Origin: Brugia malayi
Taxonomy: Eukaryota > Nematoda > Chromadorea > Rhabditida > Onchocercidae
Direction: 5' to 3'
NCBI RefSeq assembly: GCF_000002995.4
Contig: NW_025062478.1
Coordinates: 13,140,001-13,204,000 of the forward strand
Length of the DNA: 64,000 nucleotides
In this document: in pieces, positions 41,501 to 53,723 of the stretch
Position numbering within the stretch: the stretch's first letter is position 1
Layout: every line of letters begins with the position of its first letter
The notes under the pieces: generated by a model
Databases searched by the model: none
Told to the model about the DNA's origin: nothing
What the model saw: only the letters and a program-made list of their open reading frames with translations
Made by a program: the position numbers and the translations under genes

Positions 41501-44500
41501 TAAAATTGAAAACAAAAGTACCTTAAATATTACTGAAAGCAATGTATAAAGATTTTACAGTATGAATATAAAACAAAAGATTTACAGTATGAATACGAGG
41601 AACTACAGTATAAGCATAAAACAAAGAATTTACAGCATAAAAGTATGAGCATAAAGCAAAGATTTTACAGTATAGATACAAGGGATTTACAGTATAAGCA
41701 TAAAACGAAGGATTCACAGTATAAATACGAGGAATTACAGTATAAGCATAAGACAAAGGATTTACAGTATAGATACAAGGGATTTACAGTATAAATATAA
41801 AAATTTATAAAAAAAAAAAAGTTCTGTAAAAATGTAAAGTATAAACATAAGCTGAAGGATATGCTCTATAAACATTTTCGGTTTCCAAATTGGAAAATTC
41901 TTTTATTAAATTCATCAAGATTGATTTTACAAAAAGAAAAAGTAAATTTTAGGTCAGTTCAGATATTTTACGCATCAGCGGGTATACAAATCAATTTAAA
42001 TCATTACTAACATCAAGGTCAGCATTGCGGCGAGAATCCGGACCTGGCGCACTTCTACAGGAACTGGATGAAGATAAAGGTTAAAATTTAATTATTTCAT
42101 TTCTCATTTTTTTTTAAAAAGGAATAAAAAGAGAAAAAAATTTCTTTTAAATTTAGAAATTTTTATCTTTATGAACTTTTTGAATGCATTTAAATTGTAT
42201 TCATTCAATGCGGAATTATTTTAATTAGGCAGTTTTGGAACTTTGCAAAAGTACTTCTGCTCATATTCAAAATGGACAAATGTGTAAATAAATTTAAATT
42301 GCAACTGGAAAAAAAAAAAAAAAAGGGAGAATTAATAGTAAACAAATTAAAGCTAAAGCTGTTTTACCTAATAAAATGGGAAGTATGTACTTCAATTTTT
42401 TGATTATTTTAACCATCCTTAACCGTTTTAAAGATACGTTTGTTTGAATTAGTAAAGTCGACAAAGTTGAATTTTTTATTTTATATTGAAAAAGTAAAAT
42501 TAACATTTATCACAATCAATTTTTATTTTATTTTATGGTGTTTATGTAAGTTTATTGTTTTATTCATACTATTTCCCATATTATTTTTAATTTTGAAAAA
42601 TTTTAAAGTTTTTCTTATAAATATTTGTCAAAATTTTTTCTTCAAAACAAAAATTACTCAAATGGTATTTAATTTGACTTTATTTGGGCAAAAAAAAAAA
42701 ATAATTAATTAATTAATCACCTCAACGATTATATATTTATACATAATCATTCAATAATCAATTGTTTTATTAAAGTTATCAAAAAAAAAAAAAAAATCCT
42801 GTATACTACTTCATTTAATATTTTGTTAGTAGAAGAAAAGAAATAAAAAAAAAGAAAAATATTAAATTGAGAAAATGTGATACTTCTAGCTGCCATAAAA
42901 ATAATTTGAATATAAATTCCCAATTTTGATTTGATGTAATTTTTAAGCTTTAATATATTTATTTTTAAATTTTAAATGATAGAAGGTTGAAATTTAATAA
43001 CTATTAGCATAAATATCAAAACATTATTACATTTATTAATAAACTACAGATGCAAACGAATTTACATTAATTAATCACTAATTAATCATTATATAATTAA
43101 TTATCTTTTACCTTCATTTTTATCTATTCGTCAAATATTACCTTTCGGAAGCTTTTGGTATCTTCAATGCAATGTTTGTTTATTTATTTATTTTTTCTAC
43201 GATTTATAATAAAATTATAAATATTTATGCTATCCAGAATCGATCTCTATGCTTTGATATCATTGGATTTTATAAATAATTATCATTTATATTATTTATT
43301 TTTTATTATTTATGGTGATAAGGATATTTTCTTGTTGATAAATAAATTTAATGATAATAATGATATGTTTTTAAGATATTTATTCGTTTGTATTGTATTT
43401 CGTTATTGTCGGTAGTAACAATAGCATTAATAATTTATTTATATGGCAGTAACGAAAACAATAATATTTAACAATAATATAAAATATTTACTTGTGATAT
43501 ATTTACAGATAATACTAATAATAATAATAAACAATAACATAAAATATTTTGTGATATATTTGCAAAGCTTTTATTTGCAATAATAATTTATTTATAAAGT
43601 AATTGTTTCTAAAACAATAATAATAATAGTTTTCATTATCATTAAAAAGTATATATTATAAAACAATTTCTTCCATTTTTTTTCACTTTTTTTTTTTGCA
43701 AAAAAAGGGAAATGTTACCATTTTTAGAAGAATCTAAGTATGATTGAATAGTTTCATTTTTTAAAGTTTTTTTTTTTTTTTTCTTCTTTTTTGTTAATTC
43801 ACAGGGTAGTAAAATTACATTTAATCACGATTATATCATTTTTCTTTTCTTTTTTTATTTCCTCAATTTTAACTTTTTTTTTTTTTTGGTCTCTTTTCTT
43901 TCTTTTCTTTCCTTTTCTTTTTTTTGTCTTTTTTATTTTCTTCAAATTTTTTTAAATAATTGCTATTTCAGAACATATGTGTCTAGCATTTTTCACAAAT
44001 GAATTGAAATTTATTATAAATTTTCTTTTTTTCTTTCATTAAATGATAAAATGATTAATGGTTTGGTTGAAAGTTATGAATTTGATTAAAGATATATATG
44101 AAATTGATATTTGATTAATGATAAAATTATCGAATATCAAATATCTCAAATTAATTAATCTATGTTTATTAGTGTTAATCATATTGATCTATGCTAAAAT
44201 GTAATTATTGGCAAAACATTCTGCTCTATTTTTGAGGGAAAAATTGTAAACATAAAAAATGTTTTAAAAAAATTTGAATAAAAAAAATAAAAAAAAAAGG
44301 AGGACGAAGCGATGAAAGATGAATGACGTGAACGAGACATACGTCATTTTTGTTAACGTTTTTTTTTTTTTATAAATATTTGCATGTTTATTGTAATTTA
44401 TAAATGACATGGATAAAATTGTAATTATTAAAATTTGAAAAGAGCTACCGATTTCGATTTAATCATTTTAATCTAACGAGAAAATATCACTGATAAATTT

Positions 44501-47277
44501 TAATGTTTATATCAGATTGTTATATAATCATACCTTTTCATCATCTTTTTATCTTTTTCGAAAGTAAAACATGAAAAAAAAAAAAAAAAAAGAAAAAAGA
44601 AAAAAGAAAACAGCGAAAAGAACAATTTTATATTAATTTTTTTTTTTATTAAATTTTTTGTTACAGTTGGAAAAAAAAATTAAAAAAAAAATGAAAAAGA
44701 AAAGTTCGTAAAAAAATATTAAATTGTTGATATTAATTTTTCTATTTAAATAAAAATTTATTATTTTGTCGTTTTTTTTCTTCTATTTATATTTTATTTA
44801 ATTTTTTTTACAAATCAAATTTATTAATGCTTAAATTAATATCAGTTTAATTGAAATTATTCAAGTTTAACTTGAATTAATACTTATGATTATATATGTT
44901 TCATGACATATTTCTAATTTTTCTTATCATTACTAACTGATAAAATTTTTGAAAATTTACTCTTTCAAAGAATGGCTAAGAAATGAAATCATATAAAAGC
45001 AATTGTTTTTCATTTAAAATGTAAATCAAAAAAAAAAAAAAAAATAAATTACCGAAAATTTGTTTAACTGATATGCTTAAATAATAATAAGTATTCTATT
45101 AATATTTCCAATAAAATTTTTTCATATAAATTGAAATTTTGATATGAATAAATAAAAAGTGAAAAAAAAAAAAACGAAGACGAACGAAAAATATTTTAAA
45201 AATTAATTTTTTGAGGTTTCTAAAAGGTTTCAATTTTTGAATACATAAAAAAAGAATTTTTCTTCTTTCCTAGCAAATATTAAAAACAAAAAAAAAAATT
45301 CTTTTCTGATATGAAAGAAAATTTTATTTTTTTTTTTTTTGAAAAAAAAAAATTGAAATATTTTATGATTGCTAATTATATACCAAAAAATGAAATTTCC
45401 ATCTTATTTTTCATGTCGTTTTTTTGAAATGAAATGAAATGTAAATATTTCATTCTAAATTATATAACAATCAATTTTATTATTGTTTCTTTTTTAAATT
45501 ATTTTAACAATTTATTGATATAATTTTCTTTCTTTCTTCCGCTTTTTCGCTTTTCTTTCTTATATTTTTCTCTTTGTTTAATAATTTTAGTTTTTTGGTA
45601 CATATTTATAAAATTTATAAATACCAAATATTCATTCTTTTTAATTCCTTTCTTCTTCCTTTTCCTTCATGTTTTCGAGCTTTAAATTTTGCTATGCTAA
45701 AACAAATAAAAAAAAAAAATGAAAATATTTATTCAATGGAAGTTTTTGTTTATATCATTTATTAATATTAATTTTATTTAAAAATCAATCGTAATAATTT
45801 TGAAATATATATGAAATGCTTATATGATGCATACATTATTTTTTTTTAGATTATTTCAAATTTAAATTTAATATGAATTTAAATAATAAACTATTTATAT
45901 TATTCTCTTCGTTAATAATAATTTTTGATCTTTTTTGTTTCTTCTAATTTTAGTCCTTTATTTTCTCAACGCTAATTAATAAATTAGAAATATTGCTATG
46001 ATGAAATTTCTCATCCATATATTTTATTTAATTTTTTTTTTTTTTGTTAGCTTTTGATTTTGTTAACAAAAATAAATTATGCAAATTTTGAGGAAATTAA
46101 TAAAACAAAACAAAAAGCAATGATTGAATTTATCTTACTCTTCTTTTTTTGTTTTGTTTTGTGATATTAAAAAATAAAAAATAATTTGACAAATTCATCT
46201 TTTATCAATGATTTATTGCACTAAGAAACATTAATTACTAGCATTTACACATCTCGGATGTGAAATTAATTAATTATTGTATGATTTAATAAGTAAATCG
46301 ATTCGATCTAATTATGATCTAGTTAAATCACAGTTTATCATAAGTCATATCTAATTCATGTGATCTATATGAAATCGTCGATTATTTATTGCTCTAACAA
46401 AAATTGTTTAGAAAACATTGTTTATTCAAATAATAAAAATATAAAAAAAAAAAAAAAAAAAAACTGAAAATGAAAATAAAAAAAAAGAAAAATGAGTAAA
46501 ATAACAAATAAATATTTTAATGTGCATACTGAATTGTATAATATCCAAAATTTAAACAGAATTGTTGAATTTTTTAATATAAATACACATCATTTGTGGA
46601 ATTTATAATTGACAAATAATAATTAATAATAAAACAAACAAAATACTTTCAAAAGTCAACAAAATGATACAATGTTTAAGTAAAGAATGAATAAGAATAT
46701 ATTAAAATAAATAATAAATAATTCAAAAACCTAATATTTATGAATTTAAAGGTATTTCAGAGAAAAAAGAGAAAGTTTAAATTATATTTAACTTTACTCT
46801 ACGTCAGCGATAATTTTGTTTGCTTTTGTTTTTTCAGATGAATATCGAAATGGTGGTATACGTTTTGATGCAACCGTTGAAAAACAGGATTCAAAACGTA
46901 GAACGAGTACAACAGTGCGTGTGATAAGGAGACGTCGAAGTGGTTACGGAATTGCTATCAGCAGGTAATATAGTTTAATGATGATAATAATGATAATAAT
47001 AAAGAATTTAATAATAATAATAAAAGTTGAAAAAAAGTAAATAAAATTGATGAAATTATTTGAAATACTATATAAGAGATAGTATGAAAGCATTAGTTGA
47101 TAATAATAATTTTCATAATAAATAACTGTGTTTGTTTCAATATTATTTTTCGCCATTCTTCTCTTTTTATCAAATAACAAAAAAGTAATAACAATAATGA
47201 TTATGGTAAAAATGATGATAAAAAATGATGATAATGATGATAAAAATGATGGAATTATGGTCGTAATGACGACGATG

Positions 47278-47367
<90 letters not shown>

Positions 47368-50300
47368 GGTAATATTAATAGCAATAAAAAAAATAAACAT
47401 AATGATATCATCACTTTTTTTATATTGGTATGATAACGATAGCAATTAACGATAATAATAATAATTGAAAATTATAGTAATTTGAATATTTGACCAATAA
47501 TAATAATAGCTACACAATGATTGATAATGATAATTACTACTGATAATGACGTTGCTGTTATTAGTGATAATGTTATTGATGATGATAATGATAATGATAA
47601 TAATGATTTTGTAGAAAAACATAAGTGAAAAAAAAATTTATTAAATCATCATCTTTGTTATCTCTTATGCTGCAGTTTCATCTATTAATATTTAATGTCA
47701 AATAAAATGATTCGAAATTTAAATTTAATTTCAATTTTATTGATTCATTTATGATTCATAAATTTGTCATTTAATCTGCTCTATATAAATAGTTCAAATT
47801 TTTTTTAGGGACACTAAAATTATGTTTTAGAAAACAAATAATTTGCATATTTGTTTGGTATCAAAAAAAAATGAATGCAAAAAAAAATTTTTTCAAGGAA
47901 ACTGACAATGTTCATTTCATTTAATATAAACTCTTTAAAAATTTTTAAAACTAAGACTTTTGTAAAAAAACATAATGAATGAATAAAAATGTTTCTGTAA
48001 TTTTAAAATTTTAAATTTATAAGCTAAATTTGCAATTCTATTTTTGTTACTTCTTTAAGCTTACTTAAAAATGCATAATATTTCCTTGTCAATACAAAAA
48101 AAAAAAAAAGAAGTAACTTTAATATTTTGTTATTTATAAATTTATAAATGAATAAACCATAAGCATTGCTTATTTTTCTTAACTGTTTAAAATTCACATC
48201 ATATTTTAAAAAAAATATGAAATTTAATTGAATTTGAAATGTGTTAAAGTTAAAATTTAGTACATAATTTTACATTTCTTTTTACTACTTCATTATTTTA
48301 TTATTTATGCTAATTAAATGTACGTATTCTGGAAGTAATGAAACGAAAACATATCTTAGGAAGATATATCTAAGGCATTTTCGTATCAAACATTTCATTT
48401 TTTTTTTTTTTTTTTACTTTTTAAGTACAAATAGATATTACTTTTCCTTTTTCCTTTCTTTTTTTGCTTATATTTTACATTCTTTTAATGTATAATTTAA
48501 TATAATCAAACTTTTTTCTTTTCTTAGTGACATAATATGAACATACTTAGTTTGCATCACTTTGATTGGACATATTCAGTTTACATCACTTTGATTAGTA
48601 ATGCATTTTTATCAATGTTCAAAACAAAATTTCAATATTGATTTAAATATCTTGCTGTGAAAAAAAAGAAAAAAAAAATAAATTTTGTTTTAAATTAAAT
48701 TTTTTTTCACATTTCTAATTGTTAAAGTTAAAATTTTTTTCACTTTTAAATAAAACTAATAAATGAAAAAAGTACAAAAAAAGAAAGCAACAAGAAGAAA
48801 AAGAAAACTTTCAAATATTCTAAAGTATATGAAATTTGAAATAATGAATTGCAAAAACATTTCATTTGATTTTCATCAATTTTCAGTTTGTTGTTATTTT
48901 CGTGATTATTTCTTGATGATCTCGAGAGTTGAAATTGATTCATCTCTTATAGTGGCATATATTCATTTTATTGTTTATCATTTTTTTTTTTTTTTTCATT
49001 TTTCATATGATACCTGAGTGTAAATGTTGAATTCGAAATCTTATTTTTGATAATTTAGATTGAATTACTTTTTAATCTTTCTTAACCAATTTCTTTTTTT
49101 CTCTCTTACTACTATTTATCAAATTTTATCAATAAAACTTGTGATTTATTATATCATTTCATTGATAATATACTAAGTGTTATTTTTAGAAAATCGCTCG
49201 AAAAAAAAACAAAAGTAATCAATTAAAATTAATTTTTAAAATAAAATAATTTTTTTTTTTCTTCGATAGTAAAAGTCATAACTAAATTTATGAAAGAGCT
49301 AAAAATACAGTAGTAAAGAAATAATTTTGTACTAAATCAATAATTTTAAATTATATTTTCTTTTCCTTTAAATATTTTGTAACTTTTATTAGAAATGAAA
49401 AATCTCAAGTTTTTTTTTTAAATTATTGATTATTTTTCTAACTTATTTCAGAGGTAATTTTTTTTTTTTTTAATTTTATTTTCTCTCTTTTTTCTTTTTC
49501 TCTACCTCTTTCTCTCTTTTTCTTCCAAATAATTCAACCAAAAAAAAAATATATATATATATATATTTTACTGATTTAAACAAAGAATATATCATCACAT
49601 TTTCCTTTCTCTCTCTTTTACATCATTTTTCCATTTTTTTTTTTTTTGCTTTCAATTCAAAATTAGCTAAGTTTATTTGCTCATAAATGACGAATAAATA
49701 CAATTAATTGTCATAGAAACAACTTTACAAACTTATATTATTTAAAATTAATTTGAAATGCAAATGAAAAAAATTCCATATTTTGTAGTATTTATTCATT
49801 GCATTCCTTAGTAAAACGAATTTTCTTTCTTTAAATGACAATTAATTATTTCATTGAATATAAAATATGCTTTAAAAAAAATTTTTTTTTTTTAAAAAAT
49901 AGAGAAAGGAATAAAATTTAGACTTATTTTAATGTAAATTTTGTTAATGTAAAGAATATGAATAAAATTAAATAAATTAAAAAAAAAAATTACATTTTTC
50001 CATCTTTTTTTTTCTCATTATTTTAACAAAAAATAAAAAGAAATTTTATTGAAAAAAAAATTTCCTTAATTCATTTACATAAAATTTATACATAAATTAG
50101 TGAATTAGAAATGTTATCATGTAATCAATAATATAAGAGTAAAATTTAGCTTAAAATAAAAAATTTATTTCGACAAAACATCGTGAAAAAAAAGGAAATG
50201 AAAGATTATAGATTTAAGTATTAAACAATATTATAATTTTAAAATTAAAACAAAAAAAAAAAGAAAACAAGAAAAATAGAATCGAAGTACAAATTAATTT

Positions 50301-53300
50301 GTCAATTTTATTTTAACTTTATATAAGCCTTTAAAAAAATTTTAACCTTAATGCAAAAGTACCATTGCGACAGCATTTTTGTTCATTTTCATTTTACTTC
50401 GATTTTGTTTTGTTTTGTTTTTTTTTTTTTGAATTCTTATCTTTTTTATTTTTTTTTTTAGAAAATTAATTTAGAGGAAATTTTTTAGTAATTGCTTTTT
50501 AGTAATTTACATTATCATTTTGTGTAATTAATTAAGCGCAAACAGTGTATTTTATTTGATGTAATTATTTAAAAAAATATTATTTTCATAATACTTACTA
50601 TTGTTTATTGATTGCTTATGTATTAACGAAATTTTTTTTTTTTTTTTGTACCAATAATTTGCGTAATTTTAATTCAATAATTAGTATTAAAATCAAAAAA
50701 TTCATAGTTTAATTATGAAATTTAAGCATATATTTGAGTAAACATAGTGTGCTAATTAATTGTAAATAAACAACGCTTCAAATTTCAATTTTCATAGAAT
50801 AATCGAAATTTTCTAGAAATATGAATGTATCGATATTGTGTTTTTCTAAATAATTAGTTTATAATATTTGATATTTAGAGTATAAAGTAAGAAATGAAGA
50901 ATGACAGGGAGAGAGCGAGGGAGGGAGAGGGAGAGAGAGAGGGAGAGAGAGAGGATTCATTAAATAAATTCCTTCTCTCTTTCATTCAATAATTTTTAAC
51001 AAACTTTTAAAATTCAAATGGTAATGTTTTTGAATTTTGTGAATTTTTGAATAGAAATAATTTACAAAGAAGTAAACATTGAAATATTTTGCTAAAATTA
51101 TTTTTTAGAAAATTATTTATATAAGTATTAAAGAATTTTTCAAAAATTTTTAAATTTATCAGTTTAATTTTTGTCATTTTGCTTTATTTTTGATTTGTTT
51201 TTTCTTTTTTTTTTAAAAAAAAAAATCGTATAACAATGATTTAATTGTTACCATTTAATAGTTTTGAATAATTAAAAATGAAAATATAAATAAACTTCTA
51301 AGATTGTTTTTTTTTTTTTCTGCAATTTTAGACAGTATAATATAAGTTAAGAAAGACATGGAAAATTTTTAAATTACCAAATAATTTCTCAAAATTTACT
51401 TTCGTTTCTTAATTCATTACTTAATGATAGAAAAAATAATTATAATATAATGAATAATATAATATCAAAAATTTTTCTTCATACAAAAAAACGTGAAGCT
51501 ATTTTGACTTTCTTTTTACTCTAACGTGAAACGTCAACATACCAAAAAATTTTTTTTTAAATTCTTACATAAAAACGTGAACAATCTCAATTTTTCTGAA
51601 ATGTAAACATTGCTAAGTTTTTTCTATTTCAACGTAAAACGTCAACAATCTTCAAAATTTTTTTTTTCTTTTTTTTTCTTATAACATTAAACATTAATGT
51701 AACCTCTCTGTTCTGTCATTCTTTTAATTCAGTTTAAAATTTTCCTTTGCTTTTAGATAAAACGTGAATAAATTTAATTAATTACATAATTATTTAAATG
51801 TTTAATTTGCATTTTTAAAATGTTGAAATTTTCACAGATATATTTGAAATGAAAGCTAATAATGAAATGAAAGCTATCGAAAAGTATTTGCTGTGATTTT
51901 TGATATTTTGTATAAATTATCGATCAGAAAGCAACAAATTTTGACGTCTTATTACAACTCTTCGATTCAATTTCAACAACAAACATCCTTTTAATCTTCT
52001 GAAAAAAAAAAAAAAAAAAAAACGACAACAAAGAAAAAACAACAACAACAACAACAACAAAACAAAAAAAAAGAGAAAAAGAGAGGAAAAAGAAGGGAAA
52101 AGAAAAAAAAATTATGATTTCCTATAGTATCATACCATGGTATCATATTTAAATATAAATTTTTTTTTTCTTTTTGAATAAATCTTATTAATCATCAAAT
52201 ATTTAGTCCATTTAATAATATTTTTCAATTTTATTTTATTTTAGTCTTTGTATTGAAAATAAAATATTATGTTTATTATTTTAAATGAACTAAAACTTTT
52301 TGATTGTATTATTTTAATACTAATTTTTAACTATTGTTATTTAATAATTATAATATTTTTAAAAATGATTTTCCATTAACACTGAGCTATTCAATGAATA
52401 AATTTATAAATGATTTTAATTATTAAAAGCTTTACTTATTTTCATTTTCCAGCTTGTACATTTTCAAATGAAAACTTAGAAATAAAAATATTTTCAAAAT
52501 AATATAATAGTTATTACTTTGAGTAAAAATAATAACATTTAGAATTTTTAAAAAGGCCTTATTTTAACATTTAGAATTTGTTACTGCTCTATGATAATCA
52601 CTTCTGATAAAATGATTTGCTGATTATAATTTTTTCAGTTCGATGATTTAAAAGTAAAAATGAGGAAAGATTTACAATGCAATAATATTTTCAGTATTAT
52701 CAGGAAAAAAAAATCCGTAATATTTTAAAATCTCGAAATATAAATTTTATTATATATTAATAAAAATAAAATATCAGAAGTTATCTTTTTGCCTATGATT
52801 TATTATTGCTAGCATAAACGCTATTATTGCTAATACTTTTATCATTATTATCATTAATATGTTATCATTAGAAAATTTTGATATATATATAACCATAACA
52901 ATTACCGTAAGTACTCATAATTATAATCATGCTTAACATTATCATTATCATTATCATCATCACCATTAACAATATTAAAAATTTTTTTCTTTCCTTTCTT
53001 TTTCTTCCCTCTCTCTACATTTTTTACTTGTTAAATGGTTAAAATTTTCATCAATTTTATAATGAAACTTTTATTAATATATAAATATCCATTTTGGTTG
53101 GTTTACTTTGCTTTCATCTAATTTTCATAATATTTTTTTTTCCTTTCTTTCTTGCTTTTTCTATCTAATTTATATTTTCATTCTTTTTTTCTTACTTTTA
53201 CCTAATTTATTTAATTTTTCTCAATTATTTTTTTTTTTTCATTTTTCCATTTATTTTCTTAAAATTCATATTATACCATATGTTTAATTTGTTCATTTTT

Positions 53301-53691
53301 TTCCCCTTCTCCTACAATATTTTTTGCTTAATTATTTGAATATTTAATATAAACTTCAGCAAAAGTTTTTAATTTACATTTTTTTTTTTATTTTATTTTT
53401 ATTCAATTTTTTTATATATTTGAAATTAAAGTTAATTATTCGTTATATTTTTAGTTCTATAATAAAAACATTCGATTGCTTTCAGCGATAGCACAGCTAA
53501 AATGCGCTGTCGATTACGGAAACAACTTTTTATTAAACGGAATAAAATTTGTGAAATTTCATTAGCATTTGGCTTAGCTGGACTTATTTTTATTATTATC
53601 GATTCCGAAATTACCGCTACAACCGGTGATAGTGATTTCAATAAGGTAAAATCGGTTAAAATTTTTATATCATCGAAAATTAATCGATAAT

Positions 53692-53723
<32 letters not shown>

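Larger units (their letters stand above)
46965..53485. other. 6.5-kb intron 6 of the SK gene
   Basis: No coding exon found. It includes an AAT array (47281-47366), a 29-base tandem pair (48541-48598), a GA-rich tract (50908-50954), a cluster of AACGT words (51490-51770) and an ACA array (52037-52062). Confidence 0.6.

Noticed and set aside
41523..41756. 77-codon minus-strand frame with YTVNP repeats
   Set aside because: It is the translation of the 48-bp minisatellite, whose length is a multiple of three; it lies in an SK intron.
46944..47445. Poly-Leu, poly-Ile and poly-Asn frames of 91-156 codons
   Set aside because: All arise from the AAT microsatellite in SK intron 6.
53432..53641. Minus-strand frame over the SK S1 exon
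   Set aside because: Antisense shadow of exon 7; the plus strand has a clear SK S1 helix and splice sites.
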